Of a stretch of DNA of 35,344 nucleotides, positions 1-7,633 are shown one piece after another. A program made the translations under genes and the position numbers. Source of the DNA: an uncultured Lachnospiraceae bacterium (lineage in GTDB: Bacteria; Bacillota; Clostridia; Lachnospirales; Lachnospiraceae). The stretch covers positions 1 through 35,344 of the forward strand of contig CADCDW010000036.1 in the NCBI GenBank assembly GCA_902800325.1, in the 5' to 3' direction. Each line of letters opens with the position of its first letter. The stretch's first letter is position 1. The notes below the pieces were generated by a model. The model saw only the letters and a program-made list of their open reading frames with translations, did not search any database and was not told where the DNA came from.

Positions 1-258
1 CACGATATACTAAGGGACTTCTTGTTAGAGAATAAGGCGGAGGTCATAAGCATGAGTATATTCGAATATGATGAAGAACTTCATAAAAAGACGTTATTAT
101 CTGAGGGATATGAGGACGGATATGAAGATGGTTACGATAATGGGCGCAAAGACGGTTACGACAACGGTTACGAAGCCGGTATTACCAAGCAGGCAGCAGA
201 GATAAAAAAGCTCAAGGATGAAATTGAAAATCTCAAAAAAGAACTTAGTTCAAAATAA
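1..258 (+). CDS. C-terminal end of an Rpn-type PD-(D/E)XK nuclease/transposase-like protein (5' truncated by window)
   Basis: The reading frame is open from base 1 and ends at TAA 256-258, so only the C-terminus is seen. It begins HDILRDFLLENKAEVISM and continues with an acidic stretch, then Gly/Tyr/Asp-rich degenerate repeats of the type YEDGYEDGYDNG. It closes with a charged coiled-coil tail rich in Lys, Glu and Leu. This tail architecture is common at the C-terminus of Rpn-family recombination-promoting nucleases (PDDEXK_2) in Lachnospiraceae. The catalytic domain would lie upstream of the window and cannot be checked. An internal TTG at 22 or ATG at 52 could be called as a start, but the upstream frame stays open and matches the family, so a truncated gene is the better reading. 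Confidence 0.6.
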   Translation, partial: HDILRDFLLENKAEVISMSIFEYDEELHKKTLLSEGYEDGYEDGYDNGRKDGYDNGYEAGITKQAAEIKKLKDEIENLKKELSSK

Positions 259-416
259 AGAATTTAATTGTTATTACTTTTTTACGCTATGTGTGTACCA
301 CTCATATAGTCTGCATTATAATAGTTTTGTAGCATAGAAATTAAACCGTTTCACGATATCACATAGACTATCGTGGAGGGTTAAGCAAATTGGGTTTTGT
401 AGGTTGGAGAGAAACG

Positions 417-665
417 ATGAGCGAGAAAGTTAACGAGTACAATGTATTTTTTGATTTCCTTATAGATGTTCTTGGAGAAGAAAGAGTAATGTATCGTGTG
501 AATGAATTCGTAGAACAATTAAACGAATCTGACATGCAACAAATAGCTGATTATAAAGAGGGTGTCAAGAATAAAACTTGGATGTTAAATAGATCTAATA
601 TGCGATTTGTTGTGGAGAATGGATATATAAATCCAAACAAGGAAAAAAATAATAAACCTATATGA
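417..665 (+). CDS. Small hypothetical protein, 82 residues
   Basis: Unrecognised small soluble protein, acidic at the N-terminus and basic near the C-terminus (ends NPNKEKNNKPI). No signal peptide or membrane segment is visible. ATG 417 is chosen because GGAGAG at 406-411 sits 5 nt upstream. A TTG at 390, preceded by GGAGGG at 375-380, would add nine residues in frame. A 7-bp inverted repeat, CACGATA (352-358) with TATCGTG (369-375), abuts that upstream ribosome site. The gene lies between an Rpn-type gene end and a set of gene remnants, so it may itself be part of a decaying accessory island. No function is proposed. Confidence 0.5.
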   Translation: MSEKVNEYNVFFDFLIDVLGEERVMYRVNEFVEQLNESDMQQIADYKEGVKNKTWMLNRSNMRFVVENGYINPNKEKNNKPI

Positions 666-807
666 CAGCCAGCTTTCCAGGTTGAATAAACCATGGAATG
701 ATGTATATCTGGATACTTCTTTTGGCAGGACACATATAGTGGAGACTGGTAATTTACTCGGAGAACCGCTTTTGGTTTTTCACGGTGGAAATGCTACCAC
801 AGCATAA
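655..807 (+). pseudogene. Remnant: N-terminal fragment of an alpha/beta hydrolase
   Basis: In frame 1 this stretch reads NLYDSQLSRLNKPWNDVYL and then DTSFGRTHIVETGNLLGEP-LLVFHGGNATTA before TAA at 805-807. The first beta strands and the HGG(N) oxyanion-hole segment are typical of alpha/beta hydrolases, whose family continues with YNLL after this point. Inserting one base near 805 would restore Y-N-L, so a one-base deletion sits right at the break. The frame has no proper start: a stop lies at 628-630. The nucleophile elbow, acid and His of the hydrolase are absent. The next fragment follows at once in another frame, so this is a broken remnant. Confidence 0.6.
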
Positions 808-1160
808 ATCTGCCTATAGGAAATGTATCTATTATTACAGATGCAGAAGAGAAGAAGGTTGTTGTAATTAACAATCTTAGGTTTAAAAGAAGCAAACGTG
901 TTGATTGGAATACCGTTGAAGAGTATTTGAAAGAATTTATTGGAGAATGTGCAGAAATTCTTGATACCAATGAAATGATTTACATTGGAAGTGATTTTCC
1001 GGATGAATATACTCATTCTAAAGATACAAAAGTTTTGAGAGGACCTAATGAATATGCTAAGGCGAATGCATCTACAGCAATTAAGGAATTAATTCAAATT
1101 GCTACAAATCTTTATGACATTTTTTTGTGTTGTTCACGGGCTTTCAAGTTTACTTGCTAA
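801..1160 (+). pseudogene. Remnant: mobile-element-type domain protein fragment (IYIG-DFPDEY motif)
   Basis: Frame 3 gives an open stretch without a convincing start. It contains VVVINNLRFKRSKRVDW, an EEYLKEFIGE helix, then IYIGSDFPDEYTHSKDTK and AKANASTAIKELIQIATN. These motifs resemble a domain seen in proteins of Firmicute integrative elements and in large polyvalent phage or plasmid proteins; I assign this from memory, so it is tentative. In that family the domain goes on after IATN with a conserved KYGWYRY-type region. Here it breaks off near 1110 into unrelated residues and a stop at 1158-1160. Both ends are therefore truncated. The fragment is sandwiched between hydrolase and TetR remnants, which suggests insertion followed by deletion. 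Confidence 0.4.
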
Positions 1161-1251
1161 TAATTCAGTAGAATACGATGAAAAAGAAAGCAAAAAGATG
1201 CCGGACAATGTTTTTTATGGAATACTTGCAACTAGGAGTAAAAGCAAATAG
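1114..1251 (+). pseudogene. Remnant: C-terminal fragment of a TetR-family regulator
   Basis: Frame 1 from ATG 1114 reads FFCVVHGLSSLLANNSVEY, then a charged helix and a C-terminus ending ATRSKSK, with TAG at 1249-1251. A VHGLxSLL motif near the C-terminal end is characteristic of the WHG-type ligand domain of TetR/AcrR repressors. The DNA-binding half is absent: a stop lies in this frame at 1090-1092, and the region upstream belongs to another gene fragment. The CPBP protease gene starts 20 nt downstream, so an intact regulator may once have preceded it. It could be mistaken for a short gene, but there is no ribosome site before 1114. Confidence 0.45.
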
Positions 1252-1271
1252 GTAAGGAGAATAGAATAATA

Positions 1272-1949
1272 ATGGATAAGAATAATGTGACGAAATTAAA
1301 TAATAGTGTAGTTGCTTTTTTGATTATAATGAGCATCTTGTCTTTTTCAAATATATTTAAGCTTGAAGTAAAGGGCGAACCTCTGAAATTAGCAGGTTTA
1401 ACAATAATTGTAGGGTTAGTTGCATTTTTTGTCACCAAAAAAACAAATGAATCTAAACACGAAGCACTTGATATAAAGACATTTTTGCCTAAGCTGAAAA
1501 GTAAAAAAGTAATAGTGCTTATATTAGTACCTATTGTTTTAAATATAATTTTGGTATTTGTATATAAAGCTTTTATGCCGGAGTATTTTGAATTTTTGAA
1601 GTCAAGAATCCCTTTTGATTTAGAACTATCAAAATTAAAACCAATATTTTTTGAATCAATGGTTATACCATTAGGTGAAGAAATCGCTATGAGAGCATTC
1701 TTTCAGAAACAAACGACAAAGGTGTTTGGTTTTATTCCATCAGTAATTATGACATCAGTTTTGTTTGCTATTGGACATTTCTCGTATGGAGCGATAGCAA
1801 TTATGATTTTAGATATAGGTGGTATTTTTATTGATTCGATATTCTATGGTCTTATATTTAAGGAAACTGATAATGCATGGTGTAGTTGGGTTCCACATTT
1901 TTTAGCAGATATAATAGTTGTTTTGATGATTATGGTTTTGGCATTGTAG
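1272..1949 (+). CDS. CPBP-family intramembrane glutamic protease
   Basis: A 225-residue polytopic membrane protein of the CPBP (Abi/Rce1-like) family, which cleaves substrates within the membrane; bacterial members include bacteriocin immunity and prenyl-protein processing enzymes. Hydrophobic segments lie near residues 13-30, 38-55, 77-97 and 120 onward. The three family motifs are present: GEEIAMRAF (EExxxR, catalytic Glu pair) near residue 140, FAIGHF (FxxxH) near 166, and PHFLAD (HxxxD) near 209. All key residues are intact, so the enzyme could be active. The start is ATG 1272 after AAGGAGA at 1254-1260. It stands alone just downstream of the fragmented genes. The target is unknown. Confidence 0.85.
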   Translation: MDKNNVTKLNNSVVAFLIIMSILSFSNIFKLEVKGEPLKLAGLTIIVGLVAFFVTKKTNESKHEALDIKTFLPKLKSKKVIVLILVPIVLNIILVFVYKAFMPEYFEFLKSRIPFDLELSKLKPIFFESMVIPLGEEIAMRAFFQKQTTKVFGFIPSVIMTSVLFAIGHFSYGAIAIMILDIGGIFIDSIFYGLIFKETDNAWCSWVPHFLADIIVVLMIMVLAL

Positions 1950-2190
1950 TATTGAAAAATATAGCATGGTATATAGTTAGCACAAAAGTTGAATGAGAGT
2001 TAAAACGTAAGATGAAAAGAAAATGAATGGTGAGGGCGATATGGTAATTGCAAAGAGTATCAAAGAGGTGGTAAATCAGCTGTTTCAATTCGTAACTTAT
2101 ATGTTTTTTTATCGTGACATGCTGTTATGATTGTGATAAACTATATCATTATAAAATGTATATCTGTAAATCTATTGATAAGGAGAAAAA

Positions 2191-4020
2191 ATGAGATTAA
2201 AGAGATTTGCTCCGATAGCTGCATGTGTGGCTGTTTTGCTATTTAATAACAATTTGCCGGATATTTATGCTGCTTCCATAGAAAACAATGATAGTACTGT
2301 AACTGAAGAAAATGTCGAAATGGAAGAGGAAGAAATTTTGACAAACTCTGAAACAAATGGGGAAGATGATTTTTATATACCTTCCGAAGATGTTTCAGAA
2401 TTAAATACTGAAAAAGAAGAATTCGGTACATTTCCTGATGAAGAAATAATAAATGCTGATATGTCAGACGATGAAACATCAGACGATGAAATACAGGATG
2501 ATTCCCTGTATGGAAGTTGGTATGATAAGTATATTAAAGATTCTGATGGAAGGTTGATCAAAAAAGAAATATATACTATTAGCGGCGTACTTTCATATAC
2601 CGAAGAATATGAATATGATTCACAAGGTAACAAAGTCAAAATGACAAGAAAAGATTATGTCACATTTGGCGATGATGAAGGAAAACTCAATTATCTGTAT
2701 GTATATGAGTATAGTACAGACGGTAAAAAGAAGAAACTTACATATACGGAATATGTTTTCGGTTCAATCACCGCTACTTTGTCGCAAGGTGTCAGAAATA
2801 ATACTTATTTATTTGATTCAAGAGGTTTTTGTGTAAGTGATTATTGCGTTTATACTCCGTCTGATGATTACGTTTATGCTTCGCCTACCGGTGAGAAATT
2901 AATCTCAAAAGGTAAATACGAATATAAAGACGATGGTACTCCGACAAAGGCATCAATTAATTATTATCATGAGAATGGCAAAATATATTGTAATCTTACA
3001 TATGATTATAATTTGCCGGATTTTAAGACTACACAGACATTTTACAAAAATGACGGAAGGATAGAGGGAGTATTGTTCCTTTCCTATACAGATGGTTCCG
3101 GCGGTATTGATGGTATGGAAAGACGCTACGTTTATCCTGAGGGCGGAGGATGGATAACTTTAGATTATAATGGTGGACATGTGCCAACTAAAGTTAGATA
3201 TAATGCAGATGGAAGTATCAATAACACTCCTTTATATGATGAATCATGGTATGATTCAAGTCTTACGCCGGGTGTAGATATGTATAGACTTTACAATCCA
3301 AATAGCGGTGAACATTTCTATACGGCAGATGCAAATGAGAAAGATTTCTTAGTAGGCGTAGGTTGGAACTATGAGGGGATAGGATGGAGAGCACCGGTTA
3401 GCTCCAATACTCCGGTTTACAGACTATATAATAGTAATGCAGGAGATCATCATTATACAATGAGTAAAGGAGAACGTGATTATCTTGTGAGCGTAGGATG
3501 GAATTATGAAGGGATAGGTTGGTATTCAGATGATTTAATGTCTGTGCCTCTTTACAGACAATATAATCCAAATGCAGTAACAGGAAGTCATAATTATACC
3601 ATCAGTAAAAGTGAAAATGATATGTTGGTTAGTGTAGGATGGAATGACGAAGGAATAGGCTGGTATGGCTTAGTTTCCAACGAAAGTTATAAATATAGCG
3701 TATCAGAGTGTGAGCATAAAAAAGTATATACTGATATGAGTAATGTAAAAAGAGCAAGATATATTCATGATTATGATGGTGGCAGTTGTTATTGCGGAAT
3801 TGATTTGGAACCGGACGGTGTATGGCTTGAATATCATCACTGTCCTATCGGAGTATTTTATTTAAGTACGGACGAGGATACAGCAGGTATGGGTTCTGGA
3901 TGGCAAGGACCTAATCAAAGGATTGCTCCTACTGAAGGTTATCTTATAGAAAGATGTAGAGATTGTGGTGCAGTAAGAAAAGTGGATGTTACAGGAAATT
4001 TGGATTACTTTCAATATTAA
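2191..4020 (+). CDS. Secreted protein with DUF5648 repeats and a Cys-rich C-terminus
   Basis: A 609-residue exported protein. Residues 1-27 form a signal peptide (MRLKRF, hydrophobic core, cut after YA). Residues 30-100 are very acidic (many Glu, Asp, Ser, Thr). Residues 105-350 hold beta-rich tyrosine-heavy strands (EYEYDSQGNK type, loosely like YD/RHS strands). About residues 364-500 are three DUF5648 repeats of roughly 40-45 residues, each with a YRLYNPNSGEHFYT start and a VGWNYEGIGW end. The last 100 residues contain Cys/His pairs (CEH, CYCG, HHCP, CRDCG) that could bind a metal; I do not recognise this domain. ATG 2191 follows AAGGAGA. DUF5648 is found in surface or secreted proteins, often next to hydrolases or adhesins. 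No catalytic residues are evident, so a binding role is likelier. Confidence 0.8.
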   Translation: MRLKRFAPIAACVAVLLFNNNLPDIYAASIENNDSTVTEENVEMEEEEILTNSETNGEDDFYIPSEDVSELNTEKEEFGTFPDEEIINADMSDDETSDDEIQDDSLYGSWYDKYIKDSDGRLIKKEIYTISGVLSYTEEYEYDSQGNKVKMTRKDYVTFGDDEGKLNYLYVYEYSTDGKKKKLTYTEYVFGSITATLSQGVRNNTYLFDSRGFCVSDYCVYTPSDDYVYASPTGEKLISKGKYEYKDDGTPTKASINYYHENGKIYCNLTYDYNLPDFKTTQTFYKNDGRIEGVLFLSYTDGSGGIDGMERRYVYPEGGGWITLDYNGGHVPTKVRYNADGSINNTPLYDESWYDSSLTPGVDMYRLYNPNSGEHFYTADANEKDFLVGVGWNYEGIGWRAPVSSNTPVYRLYNSNAGDHHYTMSKGERDYLVSVGWNYEGIGWYSDDLMSVPLYRQYNPNAVTGSHNYTISKSENDMLVSVGWNDEGIGWYGLVSNESYKYSVSECEHKKVYTDMSNVKRARYIHDYDGGSCYCGIDLEPDGVWLEYHHCPIGVFYLSTDEDTAGMGSGWQGPNQRIAPTEGYLIERCRDCGAVRKVDVTGNLDYFQY

Positions 4021-4077
4021 GATTTTGACGCAGTAAGGAAAGTAGATATAACAGGAACATTTGAAAGATTTAAATAA
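4021..4077 (+). repeat. Decayed in-frame copy of the preceding gene's 3' end
   Basis: Directly after the stop at 4018-4020 the same frame reads DFDAVRKVDITGTFERFK and a TAA at 4075-4077. This matches the gene's own final residues, RDCGAVRKVDVTGNLDYFQY, encoded at 3961-4020. It is therefore an imperfect tandem duplication of the last 57-60 bp, now untranslated unless the stop is read through. Confidence 0.7.
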
Positions 4078-4087
4078 AGATTCAGGA

Positions 4088-4110
4088 GGGACAAGCGTTT
4101 TGCCTGTCCC
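4088..4110 (+). terminator. Intrinsic terminator after the DUF5648 gene
   Basis: GGGACAAGC and GCCTGTCCC form a GC-rich stem (one A/C mismatch) around a short TTTT-containing loop, followed by TTTATTG. It sits between converging genes, the stop of mgtE lying at 4124. It may serve both strands, but the T-rich tail favours the plus strand. Confidence 0.6.
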
Positions 4111-4123
4111 TTTATTGTTCAAT

Positions 4124-5587
4124 CTATCCTTTAAGCTGCAATACATTAAGAAGTAATATCCAGCTCATACCATAGTATGTTACAACTGCTACAAGGTCGT
4201 TTATGGTTGTAATAAGTGGACCTGATGCAACTGCCGGATCAACCTTAATCTTTTTAAAGAAGAGCGGTATAAGTGTTCCGACAGCACTTGAGATAAGCAT
4301 CGCAAGCACAAGTGATATACCTATACAGCCCGAAACAGCATATGCAAAAAGTGCTGTTTTATTTTTTGCAAGCATTATATAAAGGCCTACAAAAACAAAG
4401 GATATAGCTCCGAGCAAAAGTCCGTTACAAAGTCCGATGCGCATCTCTTTTATAACGAGATGTCCTTTCTGTTTAAAGGTGAGGTTTTCGTCCATCAATA
4501 CTCTGATTGTAACCGCAAGTGATTGAGTTCCGACATTACCTGCCATATCAAGTATAAGAGACTGGAATGCCATGATAATGGTAAGCTCTCTTACAATCTT
4601 ATCAAATATGCCGACTACACTTGAAACTATCATTCCAAGTCCAAGTAAGATCAAAAGCCATGGCAGACGTTTTTTCATACTCTGACCAAGTGGCTCCTGT
4701 AAATCCTCTTCGGCGGTAAGACCTGCAAGACGCGCATAGTCTTCACCCATCTCATCATCTACAACTTCGATTATGCTTTGAGCGGTTATTACTCCGAGGA
4801 GTTTATTCATATTATCAAGCACAGGTATAATACTTTCTGAATAATCTTTGAGTTTTTCGATACAGTCATCTATAGTCTCACTCGCGTATACATACGGGAA
4901 TGAGGTGACTATCAAATCATCGAGAGGAACAGTATTTCTCGCAATAATTAAATCCTTCAAATCTATAGCTCCGTAGAATTCATCATATTCATCAACTACA
5001 AAAATAGTAGAGATGTTATCATTTTCCTCAGCTTGTCTTACAAGCTCGCTCATGGCCTGTTTAATCGTAAGATTTTCTCTTATTATGATGCAGTTTGTGG
5101 TCATGCGGCTACCGATTTCATCCTCATCAAATGATGCGATAAGTCGTATCTCCTTTTGAACCTCCGGATTAATCGCTTCGATAATGAGTGAGCGTCTTTC
5201 CTTTTCTATCTGATGCAGAACATTTGCTGCTGTATCTGTTTCGAGTTCGGATACAACGGCAGCAGCTTTTCTGATATCCATTTCATTAAGATAGAGTCCG
5301 GCATCTTCTTCGTCCAGGTACTCAAATATCTCAGCAAGCATATCGGCTCTGCAAACTCTGAAAAGTTTTTTGATCTCGTTTTTATTGAGCGCACCGATAA
5401 CCTGAGCAATATCATTTGCATGATAATCCTCTAACTTGTTAAGTATGTTTTTGGGGGAATTATTGCTTCGTAGGATTCCAAGAATCTCAGACTCATAATC
5501 AGGCTTGGAAAGAACGATTTCATTTTCGGCAGCCTCATTTTGAGTATGCAAATCATCTGATACATTGTTTAATACTTCATCTTCCAT
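4124..5587 (-). CDS. mgtE: Magnesium transporter MgtE
   Basis: A 487-residue Mg2+ channel/transporter. Residues ~35-155 are the MgtE N domain of short helical repeats. Two CBS domains follow (~160-220, with a MTTN start and VVDEYDEFYGAI, and ~225-285, with IPVLDNMNKLLGVI); these sense cytosolic Mg2+ and gate the pore. Residues ~310-485 carry five transmembrane helices, including NVGTQSLAV and the pore motif ASGPLITTINDLVAVV with its conserved Asp. Length and order are normal for the family. ATG (5585-5587 on the minus strand) follows GGAGGG at 5595-5600 with 7 nt spacing. It stands alone behind a strong promoter and a ~250-nt structured leader, which suggests transcript-level control by Mg2+ or another ligand. 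Confidence 0.95.
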   Translation of the reverse strand: MEDEVLNNVSDDLHTQNEAAENEIVLSKPDYESEILGILRSNNSPKNILNKLEDYHANDIAQVIGALNKNEIKKLFRVCRADMLAEIFEYLDEEDAGLYLNEMDIRKAAAVVSELETDTAANVLHQIEKERRSLIIEAINPEVQKEIRLIASFDEDEIGSRMTTNCIIIRENLTIKQAMSELVRQAEENDNISTIFVVDEYDEFYGAIDLKDLIIARNTVPLDDLIVTSFPYVYASETIDDCIEKLKDYSESIIPVLDNMNKLLGVITAQSIIEVVDDEMGEDYARLAGLTAEEDLQEPLGQSMKKRLPWLLILLGLGMIVSSVVGIFDKIVRELTIIMAFQSLILDMAGNVGTQSLAVTIRVLMDENLTFKQKGHLVIKEMRIGLCNGLLLGAISFVFVGLYIMLAKNKTALFAYAVSGCIGISLVLAMLISSAVGTLIPLFFKKIKVDPAVASGPLITTINDLVAVVTYYGMSWILLLNVLQLKG

Positions 5588-5654
5588 TTATTTACCCTCC
5601 GTTTCATTCGTTGAAGCTTTGTTAATTCAACGCTGACGTAAGGGACAAAAGGAC

Positions 5655-5816
5655 AAAAAAATACCTATGTATGAGCGGGTCACACACAGGCAGATAAAAT
5701 TACATATACATAGTAAATAAAGTGACAGAATCCAAACAAGGCTTACACTCTATTAAACTGTATATGCATAATCGCCCGTTTGACCCATGACTGTCGCCGT
5801 TTGCCACTTTATTCAC
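5655..5816 (-). promoter_or_regulatory. Structured 5' leader of mgtE with attenuator-like terminator
   Basis: On the minus-strand RNA a 12-bp arm, GUGAAUAAAGUG (from 5816 to 5805), pairs with CACUUUAUUUAC (5724 to 5713). The single non-Watson-Crick pair is G·U, which fits an RNA made from this strand. The second arm touches a terminator-like hairpin, CTATGTAT (5713-5706) with ATACATAG (5672-5665), followed by seven U (5661-5655). Loop bases UGGGUCA (5787-5781) and UGACCC (5682-5677) are complementary across the two hairpins. mgtE genes are often preceded by the M-box Mg2+ riboswitch. Here AGGTGA and ATGGGTCAA recall parts of it, but the rest of the consensus is not seen, so the ligand is unproven. 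Confidence 0.55.
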
Positions 5817-5847
5817 CTACCTTTTTTGTTGTATTTAAACCATAGTT

Positions 5848-5876
5848 ATTATGGCACTTTAAATAGAAAAAGTCAA
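5848..5876 (-). promoter_or_regulatory. Sigma-A promoter of mgtE
   Basis: On the minus strand: -35 TTGACT (5876-5871), a 17-nt spacer, an extended TGC, and -10 CATAAT (5853-5848). Transcription would start near 5841, giving a leader of about 250 nt before ATG 5587. Confidence 0.7.
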
Positions 5877-5920
5877 TGAGAAATATATTCAAAATAATTT
5901 CAAAAAAATTTTTAAATCTT

Positions 5921-5938
5921 AAGGTTCATATAAGGTTC
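5921..5938 (+). promoter_or_regulatory. Direct repeat, candidate response-regulator site upstream of the VTC gene
   Basis: AAGGTTC occurs at 5921-5927 and again at 5932-5938, an 11-bp period (one helical turn). This is the spacing typical of OmpR/PhoB-family response-regulator sites. A possible -10, TATTAT, follows at 5942-5947 and no good -35 is seen, which fits an activator-dependent promoter. The gap between repeat and -10 is shorter than usual, so this is tentative. Confidence 0.35.
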
Positions 5939-6012
5939 GCATATTATCATAAACACAAGTTAAGGGAAATACCTTGAAAAATTGCTTAAAACCTGATGAG
6001 GAGTGATGAACT

Positions 6013-6777
6013 ATGAACAATGAGATTTTTAAGAGATATGAAATTAAGTATCTTGTAACAAAAGAACAAAGAGCATTAATCGAAAATGTATTTAAAGAAA
6101 AGATGGTGCCTGATGCTTATGGTGAAAGTACCATATGTAATATATATTATGACACGCCGGATATGAGACTTATAAGAAATTCTTTGGAAGGTCCGGCATA
6201 TAAAGAAAAACTAAGGGTAAGAAGTTACGGACAGATAAAACCGGGTGAAGAGGTATTTGTTGAACTTAAGAAAAAATATGACGGAGTAGTATATAAAAGA
6301 AGAGTTACAATGCAGGAAAACAAAGCAAGGATTTATCTTGATAAAAATTTAAAGATTGATAATCCTGTAAAAGGTAACAGCTTCCTTGAAAGGCAGATAA
6401 TTAAGGAGCTTGATTATTTCAAAGAATTTTATAAAAAGCTTAAACCGGCAGTCTACTTATGTTATGACAGAACAGCTTTTTTTTCAAATGAAGATTCAAG
6501 TTTCAGAGTAACATTTGATAAAAATATAAGATGGCGCACTGAGGATATGAAGCTTACATCCAAGCCGGGAGGAAGAGATATATTGGAAGATGGGATGTCA
6601 CTTATGGAGATTAAGACGGCAAATGCGATTCCCAAATGGATGGTGGATATACTTAGCAGCGAGAAAATCAGAAAGACATCATTTTCAAAATACGGAAGAG
6701 CTTATTTGCAGATGCTTGAGGATAGAAATAATAACAATGTAATCGGATATGGCTTTACAGATAGAAAGGTGGGCTAA
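6013..6777 (+). CDS. VTC-domain polyphosphate-polymerase-like protein
   Basis: A 254-residue protein made almost wholly of the VTC domain (PF09359), the tunnel-shaped fold that in yeast Vtc4 makes polyphosphate from ATP. Characteristic basic and acidic strands are visible: FKRYEIKYLV at residues 6-15, KEKLRVRSYG near 65, EVFVELKKKYDGVVYKRR near 80-97, CYDRTAFF near 150 and SLMEIKTANAIP near 200. These supply the Lys/Arg triphosphate-binding side chains and metal-binding Glu. Bacterial members are soluble and encoded beside DUF4956 membrane proteins, as here: the next gene starts 2 nt after this stop. ATG 6013 follows GAGGAGTG. Activity on polyphosphate is inferred from the family. Confidence 0.85.
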   Translation: MNNEIFKRYEIKYLVTKEQRALIENVFKEKMVPDAYGESTICNIYYDTPDMRLIRNSLEGPAYKEKLRVRSYGQIKPGEEVFVELKKKYDGVVYKRRVTMQENKARIYLDKNLKIDNPVKGNSFLERQIIKELDYFKEFYKKLKPAVYLCYDRTAFFSNEDSSFRVTFDKNIRWRTEDMKLTSKPGGRDILEDGMSLMEIKTANAIPKWMVDILSSEKIRKTSFSKYGRAYLQMLEDRNNNNVIGYGFTDRKVG

Positions 6778-6779
6778 TT

Positions 6780-7469
6780 ATGGAAAATTTATTTGAAAGT
6801 ATGAACACATTAAATCAGACAGATATAACTTTAGTGGATTTTGTTGTAACAATAATCGCGGCACTTATACTTGGAGCTGTTCTTGCTCTTACATATAAGT
6901 TTAAATCCAATCCGACAAAGAGCTTTGTCGGAACACTTGCCATACTTCCTGCAGTTGTAAGTGTTGTAATACTTATGGTAAGCGGAAGCTTAGGGGCCGG
7001 AGTTGCGGTAGCAGGTACATTTTCACTTGTAAGATTCCGTTCGGCACCGGGAACTGCCAAAGAAATAGGAGCAATCTTTATGGCGATGGCAGTCGGTCTT
7101 GCCTGTGGTATGGGATTTATGGGAGTAGCAGTTGTATTTACGCTAATCATGTGTGTGGTTGTTTTGGTATATGAAGCCATAGGTTTCGGCAAGTGTAATA
7201 TGTCAACACTTCAAAAGACCATAAATATAACAGTTCCGGAGGATCTTGATTATAGCGAAATATTTGATGAAGTTTGGGATAAATATGTAAATAAGGTCGA
7301 GATGATCAGGATAAAAACTACCAATCTCGGAAGTCTTAACAAGCTGACATATAACATAACGCTTAAGGAAAAAAATACTGAAAAGAAGCTTATCGATGAT
7401 TTAAGATGCAGAAACGGAAATCTGGAAATCAGCATGTCGGCTCAGATAACAGAGCAGATGGAACTCTAA
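6780..7469 (+). CDS. DUF4956 membrane protein
   Basis: A 229-residue protein with hydrophobic segments near residues 20-42, 50-72, 75-90 and 100-140. A conserved cytosolic-type stretch, GTFSLVRFRSAPGTAKEIG, lies between the last two. The C-terminal ~85 residues are soluble with alternating charged strands. This is the DUF4956 layout. The family is regularly encoded next to VTC-domain polyphosphate polymerases, and a role in membrane anchoring or polyphosphate transfer is inferred from that. The ATG lies 2 nt after the VTC stop and its ribosome site (AAGGTGG) lies inside that gene, so the two are translationally coupled. Copies of its own 3' end follow the stop. Confidence 0.8.
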   Translation: MENLFESMNTLNQTDITLVDFVVTIIAALILGAVLALTYKFKSNPTKSFVGTLAILPAVVSVVILMVSGSLGAGVAVAGTFSLVRFRSAPGTAKEIGAIFMAMAVGLACGMGFMGVAVVFTLIMCVVVLVYEAIGFGKCNMSTLQKTINITVPEDLDYSEIFDEVWDKYVNKVEMIRIKTTNLGSLNKLTYNITLKEKNTEKKLIDDLRCRNGNLEISMSAQITEQMEL

Positions 7470-7541
7470 TACCGAAACAGGTGATAGAGCAGATGGAACT
7501 TTAATATCGAAACAGGTTACAGAGCAGACGGTGCTTTAAAT
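7449..7541 (+). repeat. 35-bp tandem repeat spanning the DUF4956 stop codon
   Basis: Units begin ACAGAGCAGATGGAACT at 7449, ATAGAGCAGATGGAACT at 7484 and ACAGAGCAGACGGTGCT at 7519: 2.6 copies with a 35-bp period. The first copy encodes the last residues of the DUF4956 protein (TEQMEL); the others are untranslated. Because 35 is not a multiple of three, expansion would shift the frame. Confidence 0.8.
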
Positions 7542-7633
7542 AAGCATATGGGTTCAAATAAAAAACATACAGAGCCCTGAGATTTTAATAGTAGATTATG
7601 CGGATGTTTGATTAGGAAAATGAGGTGATTGTT

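Noticed and set aside
2041-2130. 29-residue frame MVIAKSIKEVVNQ... with a GGTGAGGG upstream
   Set aside because: Too short and without recognisable family or context; left as intergenic sequence between the CPBP gene and the DUF5648 gene.
5588-5841. Canonical M-box Mg2+ riboswitch
   Set aside because: Only AGGTGA and ATGGGTCAA fragments are seen; the rest of the consensus (such as the GCTAAAGCTC end) is missing, so it is reported as an unassigned structured leader.
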